Positions 9,280 to 18,759 of a stretch of 27,387 nt of DNA are shown here, in pieces. The notes beneath the pieces were generated by a model, which saw only the letters and a list, made by a program, of their open reading frames with translations, had not been told where the DNA came from and did not search any database. Each line of letters begins with the position of its first letter. Position 1 is the stretch's first letter. Both the position numbers and the translations under genes were made by a program. The DNA is from Vitrella brassicaformis (Eukaryota > Sar > Vitrellaceae): NCBI GenBank assembly GCA_001179505.1, contig CDMY01000287.1, forward strand, positions 45,670 to 73,056, written 5' to 3'.

Positions 9280-10044
9280 CCGACCAGCTGCCGGGAGCAC
9301 ATGCTCACGTGGATACGCGAATGGCCGTGTACAGACAGATACTGAGCGTACTTGTCAATCATCCATTCACAATGCTTCCAAACACAAAGCTCAACCACCT
9401 CTGTCACTTGGGAATGCATATCCAGCTCCGATGGCCACCTCACGCACGTCTCCTGGCCAGCTGGTCCACATGGTTGCGGAGAAGCTCCTCGCCGATGGTA
9501 AGGGAGACCTGCTCGGGGCAGACGCCGAAGTGCGCCACTCCCGCGATGATCTCGGCGAATATCGGTGGTCGTCAGCGCACGAACCGGCAGCAGGGTGGTC
9601 TTGACAGCGATGCTGACATGCATCGGAAGGTCGTGGCGGAGGTAGTCGCCGTAGGCCGACAGCAGCCTGTCCTTCTCCGTCTTCGACACAGCAGCGGAGA
9701 GAACATGCCGGCCGCTGTGAGTGACGCCCCATTGCCAGGAGCAGCCGAAGGGCAGCAGGAGGGGAGCATTCGGAGCTCGCTGCACAGGAGAGAGGTGTCC
9801 GGTCGATTCACCTCGTCAACGGTGTCCCGTCCCCAATTGTAGGTCCACGATGGGGCACTCTACAGACGCGTGTCAAGACAGCCAGTCTGCATACGGACAC
9901 ATTCACTGCACGTGCAGCCAATCGGTGCTGTGCACGGATACCCACCTGCAAAACACGGGACAGCCAGTTCGATAGATGAGCGCTCCGACACACTGAAAGG
10001 AAGCGGGTCAAAACACACGGAAGCAGGCTGTAGGTAGCTGACAT
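9280..10044 (-). CDS. HPR/OPR-like helical-repeat protein, probably organellar; frame breaks
   Basis: From ATG 10044 there is a basic, hydroxylated, hydrophobic N-terminus (MSATYSLLPCVLTRFLSVCR), typical of an organelle presequence. It ends at a GTGGGT donor after VLQ. A 48-base exon (SAPSWTYNWGRDTVDE) and a longer exon follow in phase zero. The long exon carries helical text: SKTEKDRLLSAYGDYLRHDL, then ALTTTDI in one frame and AEIIAGVAHFGVCPEQVSL in the next. This xxIAxIxxGxAxFGVxPE pattern resembles heptatricopeptide/octotricopeptide repeats of organelle RNA-associated proteins in alveolates. The frame changes near 9557-9563 (one extra base) and again before VTEVVELCVWKHCEWMIDKY. So this is either a damaged gene, sequence errors, or splicing I could not resolve. 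The 3' end is uncertain. Confidence 0.45.
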
Positions 10045-10107
10045 AACTAACCGCAAGACCACCTATACCTACCTCTAACACCCAATCGATCGACATCCAA
10101 ATGATAA

Positions 10108-10922
10108 TCAATCGGCCTTGAGCAGGTGGGTCCTCTCTCCCCCCCCGTCGCTGCCAGGGGTCGGTCCCAGCCCCTGCTGCTCCTGCTGCCCTGCAGTGCG
10201 ACGCCTAATCGACCCAGCGGCGCCACCATCATTATCATGATGCAGAGGATCGCTGCTGGGCGAGAGGGTGGTCCGCTGTGATGATGAAGTGGCGGAGGAC
10301 GAGATGCTCAACCATGGCCGCACGCGGCGCCAGCCGCTGCACAAAGCCCTACACACACAGAGAGAAGGACAAGACGAGCAAGATCTGCCCGGCTGCCTGC
10401 CTGTGTGCCCACCCGATGAGCTGGGGGACCAGCGCGCGCTCCCTCTCTTGTTGCAGAATGTCCAGACGTCTTGCCCGATAGCTTCGCGTATGTTCAAAGT
10501 GTAGCTGAATTCTCTCATCCTCCTTCTGCTCCCACTCCTGTGACCCTTCCTCATACGGATCTGACACACACGCACACACAGTGCCCCGTGGTTGTTTGTT
10601 GTCCTGTCTGTTCCTCCCTCCGCCCGCCACACGCACTGTGCCATTCTGAACATACACACAGAAGGAAAAGCAATAGTCAGGCATTCGGCTGCGTGTGTGT
10701 GTTTTTACATACCGGGTCTCTCGGACGGATTAGAACAGATCCTCTCCTTCTCCTCGTCGCTGCACGCTCTCCACCAGGCTAAAGTGGCTGGCATGCCAAG
10801 ACCGGCAAGGAGGAAGAAGAAAGCATGAACATGTGTGTCTGTGCGTGGCTTCCCCGCCCACCTCTGTCCTCCTCCTCCTTGGCCCGCATCTGACGTGCAA
10901 ACTTCTCATCGAACAGAAACAT
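10108..10922 (-). CDS. charged helical protein of unknown family
   Basis: Four exons join in phase: 10922 to about 10862 (MFLFDEKFARQMRAKEEEDR), about 10783-10712 (AWWRACSDEEKERICSNPSE), about 10560-10411 (DPYEEGSQEWEQKEDERIQL, then RRLDILQQERERALVPQLI) and about 10349-10108 (a Ser/Gln/Gly-rich tail ending HLLKAD). The body is strongly charged and likely helical. The tail is low complexity. The upstream open frame extends to a GTG at 11060 but lacks an ATG, so I use the ATG at 10922; a start further upstream across an unseen intron is possible. I do not recognise the family. It is head-to-head with the membrane-protein gene at 11051. Confidence 0.5.
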
Positions 10923-11050
10923 TTTGACAGGAACGAACGGATCCGAGCTCGCAGTGTGGGGGCTGGGGGCCCTGCGTCTCCTCCCTGTGAAGCTCCCTAC
11001 CGTTCCGCGTGCGTGCACTGTGCGTGCCCAGGTGATTCGGATCTGCCAGC
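10923..11050. promoter_or_regulatory. short divergent intergenic region
   Basis: About 128 bases lie between the ATG at 10922 (-) and the ATG at 11051 (+), so the two genes probably share a promoter region, if both start choices are right. No core motif is recognisable. Confidence 0.35.
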
Positions 11051-12792
11051 ATGCCGACACGTCAGCAGATTCGACGTCAGGCGGAAAGAGAGAGAGAAGA
11101 CGCCCGATTCACCGCCCGGCTGCTCCAGGAATGGGTGTACTACTCTCTGATAGATCGACTGAGTGTAAGCGTCACGAATATACGAATATACACTCTTCAG
11201 CTGCATTGATGCCGCATGTTGCAGTTCGTCGCCTCCTTCGTCCAAACGGCTGTCCTCTTCGGCATCACATACATCCCCGGATGGCCCGACTTCTTGGAAC
11301 CCTACGAGGGACTGGCGGCAGCAGTCGTGCTTCTCCGTGGAGGCGCATTTGTTATCCATTGCTGCAGATGGATTGGTGAGTTTTGCAAGGAATACAGCTC
11401 ATGCGTTCTGCTGTCGTGCTTCTCCCGTGCCCGTCGACTGGCTGGGCGCACGCGAGAAGCAGGGTGATAATTTGTTTTGTTGTTGTATACAGGAACCGCT
11501 CCACTTCTTCGACTACCACCCCAAAGCAGTAATCACTGTTGCAATTATGTGGGTGCTGTGATTGTTGTGTTTTTCTGTGTTAATCTCAGACCCCGTAAGC
11601 CGGCCTACAAACCGAAAAGGGAGGGAACAGAAGAGAATTCATCATATTCATCACCCGTTGCAGGCAGAGACCATTGATGCTATAACGACAGAGACACTCG
11701 AAATCGACCAACGCAACAATACAAAAATGATTGAAATCATCGACAAAGAGAACCAGAAAATTGAGGCAGTGAGGACAACTCAAGTAAGCACACTTGGGTA
11801 CACTCAAGACGAGAATCATTGAGGACCCCATGTGTTTATATCGGCAGGTTTATCATTGCTGCCTTTGGACTGTGGCCTTTGCTTTCTCCGCACTGTTTGC
11901 CGCCCAGAGCGCCCCAGAAGAAGACTGGGAGGACGCCCACTTGGAAAACCGTTTCTGGGCATTGGCGCTGCTTGCCCTGAGCCAGCTTGTTGTGGATCTG
12001 GTTTTGTGGCTGACTGTGCGGCGGTTCATGGGGGGCGGCAGGGCACATGTTGAAAGCAGGTTGGAGAGAATGGAGAGAGCTGCTGCCTCTGTACAGAGCG
12101 CCAGAGAGAGAGGGTGTCCCGATTGGTGTGCCATAAAGCCCAGCTCTACCAGGTCGGTTTTGGGTTGTACGGCTTGTTTTCTCGGTAGGACGGCTTGTGA
12201 CCTGCTGATGTCTGCTGATATATGTGTGATAAGTCCCTCAGCGAATATCTCGAAATACACATACAAGACATGCACACACACATACACACACACACACGAG
12301 AGAAAAAACAAAGACACTCATATCCATGTGATGGTTGTGTCCGGTTGTCTGTCTGCCTGCAAGATGGCAGTCTCAACGAGATGAAAGTCGACCTCTTGAC
12401 GCCGAGCTTCTGTAAGCTCCCTTACACCAAGGCACCCCCACCACCTCTCACCACGTGTGTGTATATCGGCAACACGCGTGACGAGCCTCAGAAGAGCCCA
12501 TCGCTGGCGGGTGGCGGTCGCCCGGGGAGCATCTCGGCTGTGCCCATCAAAGTCTCTGTTCAGGTGCCCGACCCGCTCCCACCCCCCACACACACAGTGA
12601 GAGAGGGAGGAGGGAGAGAGCGACGTCCACGGTCGAAACACAAATGACACAAATGCACCCCACTGCGTGTATATGAACAGCGATGTGGAGGACCTCTTAG
12701 GCACCGGCGGCCGGAAGAGCAAGAAGAAAGGCAAGAAGAAAGGAGTCAAAGTGGCCGAGGCACGACCGCTGCTCGAGGACCACTATGCGTAA
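11051..12792 (+). CDS. multi-pass membrane protein of unknown family
   Basis: About seven exons. Exon 1 (11051-11163) has MPTRQQIRRQAEREREDARF before a GTAAGC donor. Exon 2 (11225-11375) has a hydrophobic stretch FVASFVQTAVLFGITYIPGW and ends at GTGAGT. Exon 3 starts near 11492 and carries GAVIVVFFCVNL. Exon 4 (near 11673-11783) is a hydrophilic helix (ETLEIDQRNNTKMIEIIDKE). Exon 5 (11849 to about 12151) has two hydrophobic segments (CCLWTVAFAFSALFAAQ; WALALLALSQLVVDLVLW). Exon 6 (near 12369-12561) is Pro-rich, and the last exon ends in a Lys-rich stretch and LLEDHYA then TAA 12790-12792. So at least four membrane segments and a cytosolic basic tail are likely. Phases agree through exon 6; the join to the last exon is uncertain. 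An alternative exon 3 frame (PKAVITVAIMW) is also open. I do not recognise the family. Confidence 0.55.
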
Positions 12793-12859
12793 ACCCATCT
12801 TCACCACACACACACACAGAGAGAAAGGGGGAGAGAGAGAGAGAGAGAGAGAGGGGGGG

Positions 12860-13159
12860 NNNNNNNNNNNNNNNNNNNNNNNNNNNNNNNNNNNNNNNNN
12901 NNNNNNNNNNNNNNNNNNNNNNNNNNNNNNNNNNNNNNNNNNNNNNNNNNNNNNNNNNNNNNNNNNNNNNNNNNNNNNNNNNNNNNNNNNNNNNNNNNNN
13001 NNNNNNNNNNNNNNNNNNNNNNNNNNNNNNNNNNNNNNNNNNNNNNNNNNNNNNNNNNNNNNNNNNNNNNNNNNNNNNNNNNNNNNNNNNNNNNNNNNNN
13101 NNNNNNNNNNNNNNNNNNNNNNNNNNNNNNNNNNNNNNNNNNNNNNNNNNNNNNNNNNN
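12860..13159. other. assembly gap, 300 N
   Basis: Exactly 300 N, flanked by GA runs and G runs on both sides (ggggggg before, ggggg after). The round length suggests a placeholder, so the true distance is unknown. The gap follows the stop of the membrane-protein gene and precedes the rearranged block. Confidence 0.97.
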
Positions 13160-13382
13160 GGGGGAGGGAGAGAGCGGCATGTGAGAGGTGTGAGAGGGCC
13201 GCCCTGCACGTGGAATGCTGCCGTTGGTGCAGGGGAGGATCGCCACTTACATTCCTTGGCTTCTCATCCTTGGCAGCAACCAGCCACCCACCCTATGCAC
13301 GTCACACACACACACACACACACACGCGCGCGCGCGCTATCTGCGCACATCCGGGTGCTTGTATCAGGTCGTGGGTTTGTCA

Positions 13383-13620
13383 GGTCTGCATTTTAGAAGA
13401 ACTTTGCGCCATCAGCAGCCTCAACCACAAGTACATTCTCTCGAAGTCACATTCGGTCCGCTCCACAGACACACCCATGGAGGCACTCGTATGCATGCAG
13501 GTCGTCTGTCAGCGAACAAGAAGTCACGTGTTTCTCTCTGTGTGTCTCACGTCAGCCAAGGAGAACAGCTACGAAGGCATCAACACCAGCCCCGCCGGCC
13601 GCAACAGGGAGACACAGTAA
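13383..13620 (+). pseudogene. duplicated exon pair, copy A (diverged from 16.36-16.59 kb)
   Basis: An exon opening after CAG at 13381-13383 reads EELCAISSLNHKYI then LSKSHSVRSTDTPMEAL, up to a GTATGCATGCAG intron start. A second part reads AKENSYEGINTSPAGRN and ends at TAA 13618-13620. The copy at 16.36-16.59 kb reads FAISKLNQKYISQGKINLSK, HSVRFTNTPMKAL and AKENSDESTNTSPAGSN, with the intron between them also conserved. Copy A lacks the six residues SQGKIN. I cannot name the family. The copy looks like a relic or a cassette of a duplicated gene. Confidence 0.5.
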
Positions 13621-13659
13621 AAGGCATCCGTCTCTGTACAACCGCGTGTGTCTCCAGGC

Positions 13660-14340
13660 AATTGACAGAGCACGTGCACAAGCTGCAGCAGCGAGTCAGG
13701 AAAGCCAATATGGAAAAGACACGAGTGTATGTGTCTTGTTTGGGTGTGCTGTCGATCGACCAGCTGGTCAGATGATGATAAAGAGCCAGAGTGACTTGCT
13801 TGACATGATGGCAGCAAAGGACATCTGGCGGCTGGAATGGAAGAAGGCGGAACAAGAGGGTGACGTTTGCATCAAAGATGAAGAGATCTACGAACTGAGC
13901 AACAAGTTGACGGAAGCGGATATGGACGTTACGGCTTGAGCATCAACTGATCCATATCTTTGCTCTGTCAGCTGGCAGAGAGGGGGATGCGTTGAAGCGG
14001 GAGAAACGGGATCTTGAGGTGAGGACATCGCACACACAGAAACAGCAGCTCACACAGACTTGGGATGCAGGGCCGGCCGAATGTAAGATCGTTTGCATAT
14101 GTAGTGGCGGAAAGACAGGCCAGCTGGCAGCTGGCAAATTGGCTTCATGTGTTTGTATCTTTCTTGTGAGGGGACCAGTGAGCTTTCGGACAAGCTCAAC
14201 AACAAGGAGCGGGAATGAGGTGCAAAGCACACCCAGAGAGAGAGGCGCAGCCCAGAATGAGAATGTGTTGTCTGTCAGACTGACGCGTGAGCTTGCAGCC
14301 ATGATGGCCATAAGAGATCTCAAGGACAGACTAGCTGTAA
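13660..14340 (+). pseudogene. coiled-coil gene fragments
   Basis: Several charged helical exons lie in a row on this strand: LTEHVHKLQQRVRKANMEKT (after CAG near 13659); MMIKSQSDLLDMMAAKDIWR then KDEEIYELSNKLTEADMD (13771-13939, ending TGA); EGDALKREKRDLE before GTGAGG; TSELSDKLNNKERE before TGA; and SVRLTRELAAMMAIRDLKDR before GTAAGT (near 14339). ELSNKLTEAD and ELSDKLNNKE look like repeats of one exon. In-frame stops sit at the ends of two exons before any donor, so an intact product is doubtful. It may be a broken or alternatively spliced coiled-coil protein. Family unknown. Confidence 0.4.
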
Positions 14341-14538
14341 GTAATGTCCAGGCACATTGCATGAGACATGCACACAGCTACGTTTTGTTTTTGTCGCGGC
14401 CACCAATCCAATACTTCAGAGAATGGGTCGGATAACACGAAGAGGCCGCCATCCATCCATCCACACAGGAGGCGACATCCACTTCTCTCTGTGTGTTCGG
14501 GTGATCACACACACGGGCGGACAGGAGACAATACGGAC

Positions 14539-14878
14539 ATGAGAATGCGTGGACTGTATCGTGTTGCTATAGTACGAGCCAGCAGTGACCAGCAGGAGAA
14601 GGATGTCGGCGTAAGCTGCGCTCTCATCCATCCAGCCACCTTCATTCCATCCATCAATCCTGTGTCTGTCTGTCTGTCTCTCTGTCTATCTGTGTGTCCG
14701 CGTGTGTGTAGGCTGTGAACGAAGCGTCATAGGGTGCACACTGCTTGCGCTTGTAATGCTCATCATCATCTTCATCATCTTCTTCTTCGTTCTCAATGCT
14801 GAGGAGAGCGTCGCCGACCTGACAGAAGCTGAGAAGACTCGACATTATTGGATACTTGTCCTTCCCCCTTGGGATTGA
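14539..14878 (+). pseudogene. truncated paralogue of the two-TM protein gene
   Basis: The intron edge (gtaagctgcgctctcatcca at 14610) and the following exon match 3051-3290. The exon reads CTLLALVMLIIIFIIFFFVL, NAEESVADLTEAEKTRHYW and ILVLPPWD, then TGA 14876-14878. Compared with the first copy it stops at the start of the second membrane segment and lacks the Cys-rich/acidic tail. Its acceptor (catag) sits at the same place and in the same phase as in the first copy. The exon upstream is unrelated (QQEKDVG, in coiled-coil-like text), so the 5' part has been replaced. Probably a non-functional copy. Confidence 0.6.
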
Positions 14879-15347
14879 ATTCAGCAGCTGAGGTACCTAA
14901 CATGGAAACACAACACACATACACACAGAGATACGCTCACAAAGACGAAAGACGAGCTGGCAATGAGAGCCAACGACACATACATGCATCAATCCGTGCG
15001 GGGTTGATTGGTGCGCACACAGGCACACGGAAGAGCGAGTCCTTCATGTGTCTTCAGAGAATCAAGCCAGAGTACCTACCATGAAGCCTCTGTTGAGGCA
15101 TGGAACAGAGCTCCGAGGACACCTAAAGAAGGAATGGAATTGAGCGGAGCTCGTCAGGTGTGTGACACACCACAGCCATTGTTGTTGTTGCCACATGGCA
15201 GCAGAGGGAATCGCTGCCTACATTTTATATCTTGGTTCATTTCCCGAGCGATTGATGCGCTTCTCTGAAGACAAAGAAGAGCAACACGCGCACACCTAGC
15301 ACACACACGCGCAGAGAGAGAGAGAGAGGAGGAGGCATGTGTCTCAG
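14879..15347. other. low-information stretch with possible exon scraps
   Basis: No convincing gene. One open scrap near 15085-15158 (EAWNRAPRTPKEGMELSGAR) ends at a GTGTGT donor-like site, but I cannot link it. The rest is CA/GA simple sequence. Confidence 0.35.
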
Positions 15348-15676
15348 ATGACAACAGAGTGATGAAAGACAAGATGAAGGTACTCATGTATCAACCATGT
15401 ATTCAATCTCCATGTCGGCCTGTCTGTGTCGCCCGAACCACACACGTGTGGTTTGGGTATGGTGCCCCTGCGTTAGGCGAAGGGCATCACTCGTGGTGAG
15501 TTCATGGAGGAGATGCACGCTTACGAGGGGGGCGAGATGTGCGGCTGGAACGGCGAAGTGCGCGAGTAAGCGACGGACGTTTGTATGTGCGTATCTGTCT
15601 CGTGATGACACGCAGGTTCCTGGACACGGGCCATCGCGACTCGTGCGGCAGATACAGACTCCGCTACAGCCGCTGA
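15348..15676 (+). CDS. 3' end of an unrecognised gene, three short exons
   Basis: Exons 15348-15379 (DNRVMKDKMK), 15477-15565 (AKGITRGEFMEEMHAYEGGE then MCGWNGEVRE) and 15616-15676 (FLDTGHRDSCGRYRLRYSR, then TGA) join with agreeing phases through GTACTC, GTAAGC and two AG acceptors. The amino-acid text is well balanced and unlike the repeat-derived frames nearby, so I think it is or was coding. Upstream exons cannot be placed with confidence; they may include the coiled-coil exons at 13.7-14.3 kb. The family is not recognised. Confidence 0.45.
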
Positions 15677-15930
15677 CCACTCAAGAGGCCAGCAGTAGCT
15701 GGTGTGTGTACAGGCAAAGACCAGGCTACACAGATCAATACAAGGCCACCGTCGCTAGCGCAGCAGAATCGCTTTTGGTTTGTTGAATTCGTTCATTTCA
15801 TGCACGTCTGCGCAGATGTGTGTCTGTGTCTGCTTGCATTGTGCGATGCTGCTTAGGAATGCCTGACTAGCCGTGCGTGCGTTCGCGAGTGAAAGAATGG
15901 ATTGAATCGATCTCGCACAATGGCAACGGG

Positions 15931-16031
15931 AGGCTTCAACAATGCATTCAATCTTCATGTCGGCCTGTCTGTGTGCGCGTGTGTGTGTCCAGTCGGCTCA
16001 TGAGAAGTTGAGGGAGGTCAAGATGAATGCG
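15931..16031 (+). repeat. duplicated exon/intron segment, copy 1
   Basis: The segment cgggaggcttcaacaatgca, through ttcaatcttcatgtcggcct, to gtccagtcggctca and gagggaggt-aagatgaatgcga recurs at 18760-18864. It includes a CAG acceptor and a short frame SAHEKLRE (SAHGKSRE in the other copy). A third, shorter match (ttcaatctccatgtcggcctgtctgtgt) lies near 15401. Confidence 0.7.
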
Positions 16032-16104
16032 AGCACACACCCACAGAGTATGTCGATCCATGCATCCATCCATCCATCCATGCGTGTCTCTAATCCGTGT
16101 GCAG

Positions 16105-16600
16105 GCTCAGCAGAAGGAGATGTAGAGCTTATCATGGCGTGTTCGAGCAAGCGTGACGTGATTGGCGATGAGAGGCGACATGAGCCAGAGACAGGGCGGA
16201 AAAGATCGAGAGGGCTTTTTCTCAGGACGAGCAGGCCAACAACGACTTCCCCAAGTGAGTAATCCCGCGCCTCCTTCCCTGACGAACAGCCACTCGTCCC
16301 GGAACGTGGGCAGCAGCACGGCACCGGCCAACAACAGCAACACCGACCGGGTACGTATTCGCCATCAGCAAACTCAACCAGAAGTACATCTCCCAGGGCA
16401 AGATCAACCTCTCGAAGTCACATTCGGTCCGTTTCACAAACACACCCATGAAGGCACTCGTATGCATGCAGGTCGCTTGCCAGCCAACAAGAAGTTACGT
16501 GTCTGTCTCTGTGTGTCTCACGTCAGCCAAGGAGAATAGCGACGAAAGCACCAACACCAGCCCAGCCGGCAGCAACCTCAACTACAAGTACATTCTGACC
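16105..16600 (+). CDS. exons of an unrecognised gene; source or sister of the 13.4-kb copy
   Basis: One exon ends AEKIERAFSQDEQANNDFPK at a GTGAGT donor (near 16253-16254). The next opens near 16350 and reads FAISKLNQKYISQGKINLSK then HSVRFTNTPMKAL, up to a GTATGC donor. A third reads AKENSDESTNTSPAGSN and LNYKYIL, echoing the previous exon, and stops at TAG in the telomere-like element. So the gene appears cut by the element at 16.6 kb. The 5' boundary is unclear because the frame upstream of AEKIER is broken. The family is not recognised; no function is proposed. Confidence 0.4.
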
Positions 16601-16670
16601 GGCTATAGAAATGACCGGCTATAGAAAAATTTAGGGTTTAGGCCTAAGCCCTAAACCCTATAGAAAAATT
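16597..16670. repeat. palindromic telomere-like element with direct-repeat flanks
   Basis: The core at 16630-16660 holds tttagggtttagg followed head-to-head by ctaagccctaaaccct, so two TTTAGGG-type units face two CCCTAAA-type units around ggcctaag. The sequence ctatagaaaaatt occurs on both sides (16619-16631 and 16658-16670), and gaccggctatagaa is present twice just upstream (16597-16610 and 16613-16626). TTTAGGG is the plant-type telomere unit and is also known from alveolates such as Toxoplasma (established knowledge). Confidence 0.7.
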
Positions 16671-16709
16671 GAGTTCACCCTTTCTCTCTTGACTACTGTC
16701 TCCCTCGTA

Positions 16710-16782
16710 TTGGTGTCGATCTGTATCTGGCTGGGCCTATCACGTGTTGTTTCAGCACACGCCAGATACGGATCGACACCAA
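16710..16782. repeat. inverted repeat, 22-bp arms, hairpin-forming
   Basis: Arms 16710-16731 (ttggtgtcgatctgtatctg then gc) and 16761-16782 are reverse complements with a single mismatch, separated by 29 bases. There is no recognised tRNA or snRNA fold. It lies between the telomere-like element and the tandem duplication and is absent from the equivalent flank of the second unit. Confidence 0.8.
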
Positions 16783-16820
16783 CCAGTGCAATGCCATCTG
16801 TATATGGTTGGCACAGTAGA

Positions 16821-18750
16821 ATGCCCCCCATGCATTGCACCACTGTTGTCTCAGTCGCGCATACGTGCAAGGCACAGCAGGTCGCCGTGTTTTTCCGACC
16901 ACACGTATCCTTCGTAGCTATATCGATCGCTGCGTACATTTTGTATTCTGATGCGTTGGGACCAACTATATCATCAATTGTGCTTGCTGTGAATCGTTCC
17001 CCCGCAGATTCCATGTGACAGCCACCCTCGATACAGCCGCATACAAAAAACGAATACACAGAATACACCAGGAGCGAAGACATAAAGCCCAGATGGGGGG
17101 CCGATACATAAGCTGCCTGCCTCATACACGCGTGACAACTAAGCTGTCCCTCTCCTCAGCATTCCCCTTGTTGAAGTAGCTCCCGTACGCTCCTGGCCGC
17201 AGATGTTCGACGAACAGAAAATGGACCCTGCACCGAGGCAAGAAAGTCACGGAAACAGTGCATTAATGCACAATGAATGCAATTGAATTTGGTTGGAGAC
17301 TCACTTACTCACCTGTCGATAACACAGAGCCTGAGAATGATCCAACACGTGATCCAACTCGAGAGACTGACAAAGAAAGACACCACGTTCGTCAAAACCT
17401 CGTTCTTCCCCATTGGCTCCCATAACCCCATCATCGATAGGGCTAACGACACGGCAGCCGACTGCACAGCATTACAGACCAGAAAAGTAATGAAATAAGA
17501 GGGCACCGGCAGGCCGGTCTGTATACATGCCATTCCTCTCCATCAGGTGATCAATCTCACGCCGTTTCCACGCACACACGGCCACAGCAGCGCGATTGCG
17601 ATGGGCGACGGAATAAGTGACGTACCAAATCGGACCCACAGCACACCATAGAACAGCAGATGTGCCAGCGACCACATGGAGATCAGCACATAGTAAGCCC
17701 CCTCGCGTACATAGAACAACGATCCAGCAGCAGCAGCAGCAGAAGCGCGTCGGTGCCGCAACCGCAATAGCACCTCTCGTGTGGCCTGGTGCACCTTCTC
17801 ACCCTTGATCAGGCAGTAAGGCAGGAAGACCAAAGACATCAAGATCAACGACAGCAAGAAGGACACCCACTTGACGCCGCACGCTGCCACATTAGCATCC
17901 CATATGCCGCGAAGTCCGCCAGCTGTCGTCCAAAGGTCACGGCCGAGCACTCGAAGCATGGCGGCAAGCGTAATGATAAGCGCAACAGCCATCCGCAGAC
18001 CACACCGAAGCGAAGAGCTGCCCCCATGCCGTCGCCCCGCCACCCAGTCGAAGGCGGCGAGAATGAGGCCGACCATGATGGCCGTCGGGATCACGAAATG
18101 GAGAGGGAGAGCTCTGGCGAGTATGTTGCTTCTGTCGCAGCTACAGATGGTTCCCAGCAGCAGCAACACACAGGCCATCAGGCTGTAGGCGAGAGCGAAG
18201 AGGGCGTCAGGGATGAGGCCGACCGGCAGACAGAACGGACCACGCGGCCCGACGTCATAAAACCTGAACAACCAGACATAAGGCCCAATGCAAATCACAG
18301 CAGATCCTGTAGCGTACCGCAGACAGACGTCGCACGTCGACTTCCTGTTCCCCGGAGCGCACACCCATCCCCCCAGACACGCCTTGTGCACCCATCTGAG
18401 AGTGCCCTTGCAGCCACAAGGCGCCATGAGTATGCCGGTCTCAGGAGTCTCGACAGAAGCATCATGGCAGAAGCGGCACACAGCAGCCGGCTCAGGCTGG
18501 GCCAGCCAGGACAGCATCGCCCTTCTCACCTGGCTGCCGTGAGTGAAGGGACGATCAGATCTGACAGACCGACAAGCTCATGCATTGTCGTGTGATTGCC
18601 TCATGCGATGTGACTAACTCACCGGGAACCGATACCGAAGCAGAATTTGTACACACACTGTTGGTGGGTGCCTGTGAGCAGCCCGAATGCAGCCGCAATC
18701 GAGGAACGGGCGGCGGGATGGACCACTCGTGCAAGCTTGAAGCAGATCTC
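16821..18750. repeat. tandem duplication, unit 1
   Basis: Homologous to 18924-20851 along nearly its whole length, from atgccccccatgcattgcac to gcaagcttgaagcag, including the RING-CH gene, its 3' flank and its 5' flank. The offset is about 2.1 kb. Differences are scattered substitutions and small indels, and a larger divergence inside the first intron. Confidence 0.85.
17122..18517 (-). pseudogene. MARCH-type RING-CH membrane E3 ligase, copy 1 (two frameshifts)
   Basis: From ATG 18517 the N-terminus has a C4HC3 RING-CH finger: CRFC, then APCGCKGTLRWVHKACLGGW, and CDVC. All eight zinc ligands are present. An intron (18264-18317, donor GTACGC) is supported by the other copy. It is in-frame if retained, which creates one long open frame. 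About five or six hydrophobic segments follow (for example HFVIPTAIMVGLILAAF, WVSFLLSLILMSLVFL, YYVLISMWSLAHLLFYGVLW). Relative to copy 2, one base is missing near 17584, which leads to a stop at 17543, and one base is extra near 17500. The last exon (17227-17122) still reads RPGAYGSYFNKG, in phase with its donor (GTGAGT). Such proteins ubiquitinate membrane proteins (family knowledge). As read, the product would lose its C-terminal third. Confidence 0.85.
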
Positions 18751-18759
18751 CCCGCGCAA

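Noticed and set aside
12697-13396. Open frames spanning the N block
   Set aside because: They are artefacts of translating 300 N.
13660-15676. One intact coiled-coil gene joining all exons from 13.66 to 15.68 kb
   Set aside because: In-frame stops fall before donors in two exons and the block contains a foreign two-TM exon, so I could not build a consistent model.
16600-16680. True chromosome end (telomere)
   Set aside because: Only two or so units per arm and unique genes on both sides; it is interstitial.
17543-18529. Single 328-codon gene without introns
   Set aside because: Comparison with copy 2 shows a 54-base in-phase intron and a frameshift near 17584; the continuous frame is a coincidence and its end is artificial.
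17789-18595. 268-codon open frame on the plus strand, and its copy at 19857-20411
   Set aside because: Antisense shadow of the RING-CH genes; the copies are not conserved at protein level and have no recognised motif.
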